The position numbers were made by a program, and so were the translations under genes. Positions 1-12,500 of a stretch of DNA of 64,000 nucleotides are shown in pieces. Under the pieces are notes generated by a model. That model had not been told where the DNA came from, did no database searches, and saw only the letters and a program-made list of their open reading frames with translations. Source of the stretch: Mesocentrotus franciscanus (Eukaryota > Echinodermata > Echinoidea > Camarodonta > Strongylocentrotidae); assembly GCA_037976565.1 (NCBI GenBank), contig CP137670.1:15897216-15961215 (forward strand). Direction: 5' to 3'. Within the stretch, counting starts at the first letter, position 1, and each line of letters opens with the position of its first letter.

Positions 1-60
1 AGATTCCTGATTTTGTATACACTTGAATCATCTTTTGCTGCTTTGTAATTAATTCAATTG

Positions 61-137
61 TTAAATGAAATTGTTACTGGTAATTGAAATTGTTACTGGT
101 AATTGAAATCGTTATTGTTAATTGAAATTGTTGAATA
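61..137. repeat. Degenerate 19-bp minisatellite, block 1
   Basis: Four imperfect units of about 19 bp follow one another at 61-80, 81-99, 100-118 and 119-137. Each begins TAATTGAAAT or a close variant and continues with TTGTTACTGG, CGTTATTGT or similar. The third unit has a T-to-C change and the last diverges at its end. No function is suggested. Confidence 0.75.
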
Positions 138-247
138 TATATAGGAATATATTTGTTGAATATATTAAAACCGAGGGACATGCAAAAAAAGCAGAGCTTG
201 TAAGACCAGGCCCCTGTGACTTAGTTACTTTAAAGTATTGTTATTGT

Positions 248-301
248 TAATTTAAATTATTGTTAATTGAAATTGTTATTGTTAATTGAAATTTTGTATT
301 G
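248..301. repeat. Degenerate 19-bp minisatellite, block 2
   Basis: Three further copies of the same TAATTGAAATTGTTATTGT-like unit lie at about 248-263, 264-282 and 283-301. They are separated from the first block by about 110 bp of unrelated sequence. The two blocks are either one minisatellite split by an insertion or two expansions from a common AT-rich seed. Confidence 0.65.
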
Positions 302-339
302 TAAATTGATATTCATAATGGCATGTTTTTATTGTAACA

Positions 340-415
340 TTATTGTAAATTCAATGGCAATTCAGGACTCCATGCAGGCTGCGAAAATTGAATAAATACA
401 TCTTGAATCTTGAAT
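340..415 (+). mobile_element. Possible 3' tail of a degraded retroelement
   Basis: A short more GC-balanced stretch (CTCCATGCAGGCTGCGAAAA) is followed by an AATAAA-type hexamer and then the short direct repeat CTTGAATCTTGAAT. A short tandem tail after such a sequence is typical of the 3' ends of CR1/L2-like non-LTR elements and SINEs. No coding part, 5' end or target-site duplication is visible, so this is only a suggestion. Confidence 0.25.
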
Positions 416-530
416 TTTTTACACATCTGTACAAACGTTGCCCCTTATTTTCACACGTTCCTTACTCTAGACTTTTAGAGACTTTTGATATGTTATTCTC
501 CAACAAATTCACACCAGAATGACGCTTGAA

Positions 531-561
531 GTATATATGTATATATATATATTTTTTTTTT
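531..561. repeat. AT dinucleotide run followed by poly-T
   Basis: A (TA)n-rich stretch runs directly into about eleven T residues and then GGGGG. It is a simple repeat with no sign of function. Confidence 0.85.
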
Positions 562-1365
562 GGGGGTGGTTCAAACAGTAAATTTTGTCGCACGACTAGT
601 GGAGGAGTCGGTTTCTGCAGGGCAACTAAAATTATTGCCTTTAATTTTGTGTCTAAGTGTTTATGTCTTGAATGTTAATACCTTTGCAAGAGTTTGTTTT
701 TATAATAAAATTGTGTTCACGTTTTACACCTCTGTTTGCAAGTTTGATATTTTGACTTCGATGACATTCTTTTAACGCTTGAATTTTTCTTTCACGCAAG
801 TTTCATTCTGATTTTAAAAGTCATTCAGAATGGAAAACATCTCAATCAAAACGAAAACGATGCCTACTTTTTTAAAAATACAAGTTACAAGGATATGTTA
901 CCACGCCTATAGACCACACCTTGTGTGCACCGATTAAAAGCGGTTTATCCATAATCTTTTAATGTAGAGATCGTGAATCGCGAGAACCGTGAAATTGGAG
1001 TTCAAAATCACTTACTTTCCCTTTGAAAAATGTTTAATAAATTACCCAAAGGAAAAATAATAATTATCATAAAAATTCCCCTATGAGTTGATATTTTGAT
1101 AAAAATAGAAAAGGGGAAAATAATAAGAATAATAAAAAATCCCCAAAGAGGCGGTATTGTGGTTGAACATACCAAAGGGAGCCACGGTATATTTTTATAT
1201 CTGTAATAACTTGCTTGATTAGAACCAAAGATGGTGCATGGTAATATAACACAAAAACAAAATTATTGACGTGGAGATGTTGCACATACGATGCACCAGT
1301 ACGCCGGAATGCAATTTTCTCCCTATAGTACTGTTTTTAACATTTCCCCTTTAAGTGGATTTTCA

Positions 1366-1367
<2 letters not shown>
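562..1367. other. Unannotated AT-rich stretch, nothing recognised
   Basis: No gene, RNA gene or mobile element could be recognised here. Open frames at 560-775 (plus) and 1067-1285 (minus) are short, rich in F, Y and L as random AT-rich frames are, and lack domain signatures. A purine-rich patch at about 1030-1145 contains several AAAATAATAA-type runs. Confidence 0.6.
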
Positions 1368-1410
<43 letters not shown>

Positions 1411-1427
1411 CATCATTATTTATCATT
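1368..1427. repeat. TTA trinucleotide microsatellite
   Basis: An uninterrupted TTA/TAT trinucleotide run of about 14 units ends in an imperfect CATCATTATTTATCATTAT tail. It lies just upstream of the SINE-like element, and a similar microsatellite lies just downstream of it. Confidence 0.95.
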
Positions 1428-1434
1428 ATATTAC

Positions 1435-1691
1435 ATTGTTATCATTAGTCCCGGCGCGGCACTAATGTCCTTTGGCAAGACAATAGACATATACATTTGC
1501 CACTCTCCACCCGGTAGGATGCGAAAGTTAATGTGGTTGGATGAGCAAGTGGCGCTTGTAAAATGGCGACTGGCCGGAATGCTCGCCAGGGAGAGGAATG
1601 TGCATACATTGTGTGTGGGTAAGCCTGAATCCGATGACCGCGGTTATTACTGCGCCTAGAAACAAAGTATTAGGCGCATTATAAATGTGAG
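1435..1691 (+). mobile_element. Putative SINE-like dispersed repeat with a TTA-rich 3' tail
   Basis: This stretch is markedly richer in GC than its surroundings. It contains GTCCTTTGGCAAGAC, CCACTCTCCACCCGGTAGG, a GGAATGCTCGCCAGGGAG segment and ends AAGTATTAGGCGCATTATAA before a TATTATTATT tail. That order of motifs, with a GCGC-TATAAATGTGAG-like end and a TTA microsatellite tail, matches my recollection of short dispersed repeats in marine invertebrate genomes; I cannot verify that here. A weak RNA polymerase III B-box-like string (AGCCTGAATCC, 7 of 11 positions of GGTTCGAATCC) lies at about 1621-1632. No clear A box or target-site duplication is visible. It could also be a MITE. Confidence 0.45.
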
Positions 1692-1761
1692 CTATTATTA
1701 TTATTATTATCATTATTATCAATCATTTTAATCATTATTATTATCATCATCATCATCATTA
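1692..1761. repeat. TTA/TCA microsatellite, compound
   Basis: TATTATTATT units grade into CATTATTATCAATCATTTTAATC and then (ATC)n/(CAT)n up to position 1761. It forms the tail of the SINE-like element and may have been seeded by it. Confidence 0.9.
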
Positions 1762-2052
1762 GCGGAGCATTCTTTAAGCTAACAGTCTTTTACAAAGTAT
1801 GAAGAGACTGAGCAATATGAAATTAAAGTGTTTCTTAAAGTTATACATTCTGTTGATCTTACATCTAGTCTTACACAATGTCATTGGCAGCACTTTATGA
1901 TGTTCTTTCTTTTTCTTGGGGCACCTTGTAAGTAAATATAATGACCCCTTCACATATGCCACTGCCGTTATGTCTTCCTCTGTCAAACGTTACAGACCTA
2001 TTTCTTTATATAATGACCCATTTTTCTTCTTCTAAATTACAAAGGTTTGTCG
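1762..2052. other. Unannotated AT-rich stretch up to the assembly gap
   Basis: Nothing recognised. The string TATAATGACCC occurs twice (near 1937 and near 2010), too short to interpret. The minus-strand frame at 1774-1986 has no domain features. Nothing here resembles the satellite monomer, so the left boundary of the array lies inside the gap or exactly at it. Confidence 0.6.
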
Positions 2053-2552
2053 NNNNNNNNNNNNNNNNNNNNNNNNNNNNNNNNNNNNNNNNNNNNNNNN
2101 NNNNNNNNNNNNNNNNNNNNNNNNNNNNNNNNNNNNNNNNNNNNNNNNNNNNNNNNNNNNNNNNNNNNNNNNNNNNNNNNNNNNNNNNNNNNNNNNNNNN
2201 NNNNNNNNNNNNNNNNNNNNNNNNNNNNNNNNNNNNNNNNNNNNNNNNNNNNNNNNNNNNNNNNNNNNNNNNNNNNNNNNNNNNNNNNNNNNNNNNNNNN
2301 NNNNNNNNNNNNNNNNNNNNNNNNNNNNNNNNNNNNNNNNNNNNNNNNNNNNNNNNNNNNNNNNNNNNNNNNNNNNNNNNNNNNNNNNNNNNNNNNNNNN
2401 NNNNNNNNNNNNNNNNNNNNNNNNNNNNNNNNNNNNNNNNNNNNNNNNNNNNNNNNNNNNNNNNNNNNNNNNNNNNNNNNNNNNNNNNNNNNNNNNNNNN
2501 NNNNNNNNNNNNNNNNNNNNNNNNNNNNNNNNNNNNNNNNNNNNNNNNNNNN
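2053..2552. other. Assembly gap of 500 N
   Basis: Exactly 500 consecutive N separate the unique flank from the array. A round number suggests a placeholder rather than a measured length. The physical adjacency of flank and satellite is therefore a scaffolding claim, and open frames that cross the N run are meaningless. Confidence 0.99.
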
Positions 2553-3553
2553 GTTCATCTGTGCCATCCGTAGTTTTCGAGTAAATGGCAATTTTATGTT
2601 TAGAGGTAAAATAAGGCGCGTATTAGGCCTTTTGAGACGTTTTTTCGTTTTTCACCCAAATGGCTATATTTCCAAATTAAGAATGATAGCGCATCCCGGT
2701 TGATATCATTGTGTAAGGCGCGTCGTCCTCAACACGTACATGTAATTGGTTCATCTGTGCCATCCGTAGTTTTCGAGTAAATGGCAATTTCATGTTTAGA
2801 GGTGAAAAAGGCGCGTATTAGGCCTTTTGAGACGTTTTTTCGTTTTTCACCCAAATGGCTATAATTTCCAAATTAAGAATGATAGCGCGTCCCGGTTGAT
2901 ATCATGGTGTAAGGCACGTCGTCCTCAACACGTACATGTAATTGGTTCATCTGTCCATCCGTAGTTTTCGAGTAAATGGCAATTTATGTTTAGAGGTGAA
3001 AAGGCGCGTATTAGGCATTTTGAGACGTTTTTTTCGTTTTTCACCCAAATGGCTATAATTTCCAAATTAAGAATGATAGCGTCCCGGTTGATATCATGGT
3101 GTAAGGCACGTCGTCCTCAACACGTACATGTAATTGGTTCATCTGTCCAATCCGTAGTTTTCGAGTAAATGGCAATTTTATGTTTAGAGGTGAAAAGGCG
3201 CGTATTAGGCCTTTTGAGACGTTTTTTCGTTTTTCACCCAAATGGCTATAATTTCCAAATTAAGAATGATAGCGTCCCGGTTGATATCATGGTGTAAGGC
3301 ACGTCGTCCTCAACACGTACATGTAATTGGTTCATCTGTCCATCCGGTTTTCGAGTAAATGGCAATTTCATGTTTAGAGGTGAAAAAGGCGCGTATTAGG
3401 CCTTTTGAGACGTTTTTTCGTTTTTCACCCAAATGGCTATAATTTCCAAATTAAGAATGATAGCGCGTCCCGGTTGATATCATGGTGTAAGGCACGTCGT
3501 CCTCAACACGTACATGTAATTGGTTCATCTGTCCATCCGTAGTTTTCGAGTAA
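2553..3553 (+). repeat. Divergent left edge of the satellite array
   Basis: The monomers starting at 2585, 2781, 2976, 3169 and 3359 have lengths 196, 195, 193, 190 and 195 bp. They carry private changes: GGTAAAATAAGG for GGTGAAAAGG and TATATTTCC for TATAATTTCC in the first, GGCATTTT in the third, and a lost GTAG at the end of the fourth. The first two junctions read GTGCCATCCG instead of GTCCAATTCG. This is the most diverged part of the array, as expected for an edge where unequal exchange is less efficient. Confidence 0.85.
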
Positions 3554-6500
3554 ATGGCAATTTTATGTTTAGAGGTGAAAAGGCGCGTATTAGGCCTTTT
3601 GAGACGTTTTTTCGTTTTTCACCCAAATGGCTATAATTTCCAAATTAAGAATGATAGCGCGTCCCGGTTGATATCATGGTGTAAGGCACGTCGTCCTCAA
3701 CACGTACATGTAATTGGTTCATCTGTCCAATTCGTAGTTTTCGAGTAAATGGCAATTTCATGTTTAGAGGTGAAAAGGCGCGTATTAGGCCTTTTGAGAC
3801 GTTTTTTCGTTTTTCACCCAAATGGCTATAATTTCCAAATTAAGAATGATAGCGCGTCCCGGTTGATATCATGGTGTAAGGCACGTCGTCCTCAACACGT
3901 ACATGTAATTGGTTCATCTGTCCAATTCGTAGTTTTCGAGTAAATGGCAATTTTATGTTTAGAGGTGAAAAGGCGCGTATTAGGCCTTTTGAGACGTTTT
4001 TTCGTTTTTCACCCAAATGGCTATAATTTCCAAATTAAGAATGATAGCGCGTCCCGGTTGATATCATGGTGTAAGGCACGTCGTCCTCAACACGTACATG
4101 TAATTGGTTCATCTGTCCATCCGTAGTTTTCGAGTAAATGGCAATTTTCATGTTTAGAGGTGAAAAAGGCGCGTATTAGGCCTTTTGAGACGTTTTTTCG
4201 TTTTTCACCCAAATGGCTATAATTTCCAAATTAAGAATGATAGCGCGTCCCGGTTGATATCATGGTGTAAGGCACGTCGTCCTCAACACGTACATGTAAT
4301 TGGTTCATCTGTCCAATTCGTAGTTTTCGAGTAAATGGCAATTTCATGTTTAGAGGTGAAAAGGCGCGTATTAGGCCTTTTGAGACATTTTTTCGTTTTT
4401 CACCCAAATGGCTATAATTTCCAAATTAAGAATGATAGCGCGTCCCGGTTGATATCATGGTGTAAGGCACGTCGTCCTCAACACGTACATGTAATTGGTT
4501 CATCTGTCCATCCGTAGTTTTCGAGTAAATGGCAATTTTATGTTTAGAGGTGAAAAGGCGCGTATTAGGCCTTTTGAGACGTTTTTTCGTTTTTCACCCA
4601 AATGGCTATAATTTCCAAATTAAGAATGATAGCGCGTCCCGGTTGATATCATGGTGTAAGGCACGTCGTCCTCAACACGTACATGTAATTGGTTCATCTG
4701 TCCATCCGTAGTTTTCGAGTAAATGGCAATTTCATGTTTAGAGGTGAAAAGGCGCGTATTAGGCCTTTTGAGACGTTTTTTCGTTTTTCACCCAAATGGC
4801 TATAATTTCCAAATTAAGAATGATAGCGCGTCCCGGTTGATATCATGGTGTAAGGCACGTCGTCCTCAACACGTACATGTAATTGGTTCATCTGTCCATT
4901 CGTAGTTTTCGAGTAAATGGCAATTTTATGTTTAGAGGTGAAAAGGCGCGTATTAGGCCTTTTGAGACGTTTTTTCGTTTTTCACCCAAATGGCTATAAT
5001 TTCCAAATTAAGAATGATAGCGCGTCCCGGTTGATATCATGGTGTAAGGCACGTCGTCCTCAACACGTACATGTAATTGGTTCATCTGTCCAATTCGTAG
5101 TTTTCGAGTAAATGGCAATTTCATGTTTAGAGGTGAAAAGGCGCGTATTAGGCCTTTTGAGACATTTTTTCGTTTTTCACCCAAATGGCTATAATTTCCA
5201 AATTAAGAATGATAGCGCGTCCCGGTTGATATCATGGTGTAAGGCACGTCGTCCTCAACACGTACATGTAATTGGTTCATCTGTCCAATTCGTAGTTTTC
5301 GAGTAAATGGCAATTTTATGTTTAGAGGTGAAAAGGCGCGTATTAGGCCTTTTGAGACGTTTTTTCGTTTTTCACCCAAATGGCTATAATTTCCAAATTA
5401 AGAATGATAGCGTCCCGGTTGATATCATGGTGTAAGGCACGTCGTCCTCAACACGTACATGTAATTGGTTCATCTGTCCAATTCGTAGTTTTCGAGTAAA
5501 TGGCAATTTAATGTTTAGAGGTGAAAAGGCGCGTATTAGGCCTTTTGAGACGTTTTTTCGTTTTTCACCCAAATGGCTATAATTTCCAAATTAAGAATGA
5601 TAGCGCGTCCCGGTTGATATCATGGTGTAAGGCACGTCGTCCTCAACACGTACATGTAATTGGTTCATCTGTCCAATTCGTAGTTTTCGAGTAAATGGCA
5701 ATTTTATGTTTAGAGGTGAAAAGGCGCGTATTAGGCCTTTTGAGACGTTTTTTCGTTTTTCACCCAAATGGCTATAATTTCCAAATTAAGAATGATAGCG
5801 CGTCCCGGTTGATATCATGGTGTAAGGCACGTCGTCCTCAACACGTACATGTAATTGGTTCATCTGTCCAATTCGTAGTTTTCGAGTAAATGGCAATTTT
5901 ATGTTTAGAGGTGAAAAGGCGCGTATTAGGGCTTATGAAAAGGTTTTTTCGTTTTTCACCCAAATGGCTATAATTTCCAAATTAAGAATGATAGCGCGTC
6001 CCGGTTGATATCATGGTGTAAGGCACGTCGTCCTCAACACGTACATGTAATTGGTTCATCTGTCCAATTCGTAGTTTTCGAGTAAATGGCAATTTTATGT
6101 TTAGAGGTGAAAAGGCGCGTATTAGGCCTTTTGAGACGTTTTTTCGTTTTTCACCCAAATGGCTATAATTTCCAAATTAAGAATGATAGCGCGTCCCGGT
6201 TGATATCATGGTGTAAGGCACGTCGTCCTCAACACGTACATGTAATTGGTTCATCTGTCCAATTCGTAGTTTTCGAGTAAATGGCAATTTCATGTTTAGA
6301 GGTGAAAAGGCGCGTATTAGGCCTTTTGAGACGTTTTTTCGTTTTTCACCCAAATGGCTATAATTTCCAAATTAAGAATGATAGCGCGTCCCGGTTGATA
6401 TCATGGTGTAAGGCACGTCGTCCTCAACACGTACATGTAATTGGTTCATCTGTCCATCCGTAGTTTTCGAGTAAATGGCAATTTTATGTTTAGAGGTGAA

Positions 6501-9500
6501 AAGGCGCGTATTAGGCCTTTTGAGACGTTTTTTCGTTTTTCACCCAAATGGCTATAATTTCCAAATTAAGAATGATAGCGCGTCCCGGTTGATATCATGG
6601 TGTAAGGCACGTCGTCCTCAACACGTACATGTAATTGGTTCATCTGTCCAATTCGTAGTTTTCGAGTAAATGGCAATTTTATGTTTAGAGGTGAAAAGGC
6701 GCGTATTAGGCCTTTTGAGACGTTTTTTCGTTTTTCACCCAAATGGCTATAATTTCCAAATTAAGAATGATAGCGCGTCCCGGTTGATATCATGGTGTAA
6801 GGCACGTCGTCCTCAACACGTACATGTAATTGGTTCATCTGTCCAATTCGTAGTTTTCGAGTAAATGGCAATTTCATGTTTAGAGGTGAAAAGGCGCGTA
6901 TTAGGCCTTTTGAGACATTTTTTCGTTTTTCACCCAAATGGCTATAATTTCCAAATTAAGAATGATAGCGCGTCCCGGTTGATATCATGGTGTAAGGCAC
7001 GTCGTCCTCAACACGTACATGTAATTGGTTCATCTGTCCAATTCGTAGTTTTCGAGTAAATGGCAATTTCATGTTTAGAGGTGAAAAGGCGCGTATTAGG
7101 CCTTTTGAGACGTTTTTTCGTTTTTCACCCAAATGGCTATAATTTCCAAATTAAGAATGATAGCGCGTCCCGGTTGATATCATGGTGTAAGGCACGTCGT
7201 CCTCAACACGTACATGTAATTGGTTCATCTGTCCAATTCGTAGTTTTCGAGTAAATGGCAATTTTATGTTTAGAGGTGAAAAGGCGCGTATTAGGCCTTT
7301 TGAGAAGGTTTTTTCGCTTTTCACCCAAATGGCTATAATTTCCAAATTAAGAATGATAGCGCGTCCCGGTTGATATCATGGTGTAAGGCACGTCGTCCTC
7401 AACACGTACATGTAATTGGTTCATCTGTCCAATTCGTAGTTTTCGAGTAAATGGCAATTTCATGTTTAGAGGTGAAAAGGCGCGTATTAGGCCTTTTGAG
7501 ACGTTTTTTCGTTTTTCACCCAAATGGCTATAATTTCCAAATTAAGAATGATAGCGCGTCCCGGTTGATATCATGGTGTAAGGCACGTCGTCCTCAACAC
7601 GTACATGTAATTGGTTCATCTGTCCAATTCGTAGTTTTCGAGTAAATGGCAATTTCATGTTTAGAGGTGAAAAGGCGCGTATTAGGCCTTTTGAGACATT
7701 TTTTCGTTTTTCACCCAAATGGCTATAATTTCCAAATTAAGAATGATAGCGCGTCCCGGTTGATATCATGGTGTAAGGCACGTCGTCCTCAACACGTACA
7801 TGTAATTGGTTCATCTGTCCAATTCGTAGTTTTCGAGTAAATGGCAATTTCATGTTTAGAGGTGAAAAAGGCGCGTATTAGGCCTTTTGAGACGTTTTTT
7901 CGTTTTTCACCCAAATGGCTATAATTTCCAAATTAAGAATGATAGCGCGTCCCGGTTGATATCATGGTGTAAGGCACGTCGTCCTCAACACGTACATGTA
8001 ATTGGTTCATCTGTCCAATTCGTAGTTTTCGAGTAAATGGCAATTTTATGTTTAGAGGTGAAAAGGCGCGTATTAGGCCTTTTGAGACGTTTATTTCGTT
8101 TTTCACCCAAATGGCTATAATTTCCAAATTAAGAATGATAGCGCGTCCCGGTTGATATCATGGTGTAAGGCACGTCGTCCTCAACACGTACATGTAATTG
8201 GTTCATCTATCCAATTCGTAGTTTTCGAGTAAATGGCAATTTTATGTTTAGAGGTGAAAAGGCGCGTATTAGGCCTTTTGAGACGTTTTTTCGTTTTTCA
8301 CCCAAATGGCTATAATTTCCAAATTAAGAATGATAGCGCGTCCCGGTTGATATCATGGTGTAAGGCACGTCGTCCTCAACACGTACATGTAATTGGTTCA
8401 TCTGTCCAATTCGTAGTTTTCGAGTAAATGGCAATTTTATGTTTAGAGGTGAAAAGGCGCGTATTAGGCCTTTTGAGACGTTTTTTCGTTTTTCACCCAA
8501 ATGGCTATAATTTCCAAATTAAGAATGATAGCGCGTCCCGGTTGATATCATGGTGTAAGGCACGTCGTCCTCAACACGTACATGTAATTGGTTCATCTGT
8601 CCATTCGTAGTTTTCGAGTAAATGGCAATTTTATGTTTAGAGGTGAAAAGGCGCGTATTAGGCCTTTTGAGACGTTTTTTCGTTTTTCACCCAAATGGCT
8701 ATAATTTCCAAATTAAGAATGATAGCGCGTCCCGGTTGATATCATGGTGTAAGGCACGTCGTCCTCAACACGTACATGTAATTGGTTCATCTGTCCAATT
8801 CGTAGTTTTCGAGTAAATGGCAATTTCATGTTTAGAGGTGAAAAGGCGCGTATTAGGCCTTTTGAGACGTTTTTTCGTTTTTCACCCAAATGGCTATAAT
8901 TTCCAAATTAAGAATGATAGCGCGTCCCGGTTGATATCATGGTGTAAGGCACGTCGTCCTCAACACGTACATGTAATTGGTTCATCTGTCCATTCGTAGT
9001 TTTCGAGTAAATGGCAATTTCATGTTTAGAGGTGAAAAGGCGCGTATTAGGCCTTTTGAGACGTCTTTTTCGTTTTTCACCCAAATGGCTATAATTTCCA
9101 AATTAAGAATGATAGCGCGTCCCGGTTGATATCATGGTGTAAGGCACGTCGTCCTCAACACGTACATGTAATTGGTTCATCTGTCCAATTCGTAGTTTTC
9201 GAGTAAATGGCAATTTTATGTTTAGAGGTGAAAAGGCGCGTATTAGGCCTTTTGAGACGTTTTTTCGCTTTTCACCCAAATGGCTATAATTTCCAAATTA
9301 AGAATGATAGCGCGTCCCGGTTGATATCATGGTGTAAGGCACGTCGTCCTCAACACGTACATGTAATTGGTTCATCTGTCCATTCGTAGTTTTCGAGTAA
9401 ATGGCAATTTCATGTTTAGAGGTGAAAAAGGCGCGTATTAGGCCTTTTGAGACGTTTTTTCGTTTTTCACCCAAATGGCTATAATTTCCAAATTAAGAAT

Positions 9501-12500
9501 GATAGCGCGTCCCGGTTGATATCATGGTGTAAGGCACGTCGTCCTCAACACGTACATGTAATTGGTTCATCTGTCCAATTCGTAGTTTTCGAGTAAATGG
9601 CAATTTTATGTTTAGAGGTGAAAAGGCGCGTATTAGGCCTTTTGAGACGTTTTTTCGTTTTTCACCCAAATGGCTATAATTTCCAAATTAAGAATGATAG
9701 CGCGTCCCGGTTGATATCATGGTGTAAGGCACGTCGTCCTCAACACGTACATGTAATTGGTTCATCTGTCCAATTCGTAGTTTTCGAGTAAATGGCAATT
9801 TCATGTTTAGAGGTGAAAAAGGCGCGTATTAGGCCTTTTGAGACGTTTTTTCGTTTTTCACCCAAATGGCTATAATTTCCAAATTAAGAATGATAGCGCG
9901 TCCCGGTTGATATCATGGTGTAAGGCACGTCGTCCTCAACACGTACATGTAATTGGTTCATCTGTCCAATTCGTAGTTTTCGAGTAAATGGCAATTTCAT
10001 GTTTAGAGGTGAAAAGGCGCGTATTAGGCCTTTTGAGACGTTTTTTCGTTTTTCACCCAAATGGCTATAATTTCCAAATTAAGAATGATAGCGCGTCCCG
10101 GTTGATATCATGGTGTAAGGCACGTCGTCCTCAACACGTACATGTAATTGGTTCATCTGTCCAATTCGTAGTTTTCGAGTAAATGGCAATTTCATGTTTA
10201 GAGGTGAAAAGGCGCGTATTAGGCCTTTTGAGACGTTTTTTCGTTTTTCACCCAAATGGCTATAATTTCCAAATTAAGAATGATAGCGCGTCCCGGTTGA
10301 TATCATGGTGTAAGGCACGTCGTCCTCAACACGTACATGTAATTGGTTCATCTGTCCATCGTAGTTTTCGAGTAAATGGCAATTTCATGTTTAGAGGTGA
10401 AAAGGCGCGTATTAGGCCTTTTGAGACGTTTTTTCGTTTTTCACCCAAATGGCTATAATTTCCAAATTAAGAATGATAGCGCGTCCCGGTTGATATCATG
10501 GTGTAAGGCACGTCGTCCTCAACACGTACATGTAATTGGTTCATCTGTCCAATTCGTAGTTTTCGAGTAAATGGCAATTTCATGTTTAGAGGTGAAAAAG
10601 GCGCGTATTAGGCCTTTTGAGACGTTTTTTTCGTTTTTCACCCAAATGGCTATAATTTCCAAATTAAGAATGATAGCGCGTCCCGGTTGATATCATGGTG
10701 TAAGGCACGTCGTCCTCAACACGTACATGTAATTGGTTCATCTGTCCATTCGTAGTTTTCGAGTAAATGGCAATTTCATGTTTAGAGGTGAAAAGGCGCG
10801 TATTAGGCCTTTTGAGACGTTTTTTCGTTTTTCACCCAAATGGCTATAATTTCCAAATTAAGAATGATAGCGCGTCCCGGTTGATATCATGGTGTAAGGC
10901 ACGTCGTCCTCAACACGTACATGTAATTGGTTCATCTGTCCAATTCGTAGTTTTCGAGTAAATGGCAATTTCATGTTTAGAGGTGAAAAAGGCGCGTATT
11001 AGGCCTTTTGAGACGTTTTTTCGTTTTTCACCCAAATGGCTATAATTTCCAAATTAAGAATGATAGCGCGTCCCGGTTGATATCATGGTGTAAGGCACGT
11101 CGTCCTCAACACGTACATGTAATTGGTTCATCTGTCCAATTCGTAGTTTTCGAGTAAATGGCAATTTTATGTTTAGAGGTGAAAAGGCGCGTATTAGGCC
11201 TTTTGAGACGTTTTTTCGTTTTTCACCCAAATGGCTATAATTTCCAAATTAAGAATGATAGCGCGTCCCGGTTGATATCATGGTGTAAGGCACGTCGTCC
11301 TCAACACGTACATGTAATTGGTTCATCTGTCCAATTCGTAGTTTTCGAGTAAATGGCAATTTCATGTTTAGAGGTGAAAAAGGCGCGTATTAGGCCTTTT
11401 GAGACGTTTTTTTCGTTTTTCACCCAAATGGCTATAATTTCCAAATTAAGAATGATAGCGCGTCCCGGTTGATATCATGGTGTAAGGCACGTCGTCCTCA
11501 ACACGTACATGTAATTGGTTCATCTGTCCAATTCGTAGTTTTCGAGTAAATGGCAATTTCATGTTTAGAGGTGAAAAAGGCGCGTATTAGGCCTTTTGAG
11601 ACGTTTTTTCGTTTTTCACCCAAATGGCTATAATTTCCAAATTAAGAATGATAGCGCGTCCCGGTTGATATCATGGTGTAAGGCACGTCGTCCTCAACAC
11701 GTACATGTAATTGGTTCATCTGTCCATTCGTAGTTTTCGAGTAAATGGCAATTTCATGTTTAGAGGTGAAAAGGCGCGTATTAGGCCTTTTGAGACGTTT
11801 TTTCGTTTTTCACCCAAATGGCTATAATTTCCAAATTAAGAATGATAGCGCGTCCCGGTTGATATCATGGTGTAAGGCACGTCGTCCTCAACACGTACAT
11901 GTAATTGGTTCATCTGTCCAATTCGTAGTTTTCGAGTAAATGGCAATTTCATGTTTAGAGGTGAAAAGGCGCGTATTAGGCCTTTTGAGACATTTTTTCG
12001 TTTTTCACCCAAATGGCTATAATTTCCAAATTAAGAATGATAGCGCGTCCCGGTTGATATCATGGTGTAAGGCACGTCGTCCTCAACACGTACATGTAAT
12101 TGGTTCATCTGTCCAATTCGTAGTTTTCGAGTAAATGGCAATTTTATGTTTAGAGGTGAAAAGGCGCGTATTAGGCCTTTTGAGAAGGTTTTTTCGTTTT
12201 TCACCCAAATGGCTATAATTTCCAAATTAAGAATGATAGCGCGTCCCGGTTGATATCATGGTGTAAGGCACGTCGTCCTCAACACGTACATGTAATTGGT
12301 TCATCTGTCCATTCGTAGTTTTCGAGTAAATGGCAATTTTATGTTTAGAGGTGAAAAAGGCGCGTATTAGGCCTTTTGAGACGTTTTTTCGTTTTTCACC
12401 CAAATGGCTATAATTTCCAAATTAAGAATGATAGCGCGTCCCGGTTGATATCATGGTGTAAGGCACGTCGTCCTCAACACGTACATGTAATTGGTTCATC

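Larger units (their letters stand above)
1..2052. other. AT-rich non-coding flank of the satellite array
   Basis: This segment is AT-rich, lacks any long open frame, and contains microsatellites and degenerate tandem repeats. The open frames of 60-120 codons in it are low-complexity; one at 1291-1659 includes a run of tyrosines encoded by a TAT microsatellite. I see no splice-site-bounded exon pattern or recognisable protein domain. It shares no visible similarity with the 195-bp satellite that follows the gap. Intergenic or intronic animal DNA is the simplest reading. Confidence 0.8.

Noticed and set aside
560..775. 71-codon ORF in the flank
   Set aside because: It is short, AT-rich and hydrophobic as random frames here are, begins just after a poly-T/poly-G run, and has no recognisable motif.
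1291..1659. 122-codon ORF with a polytyrosine run
   Set aside because: The run is a TAT microsatellite and the rest overlaps the SINE-like repeat; no known domain is visible.
1941..2703. Long ORFs of 184-218 codons across 2053-2552
   Set aside because: They are translations of N. The real sequence is unknown.
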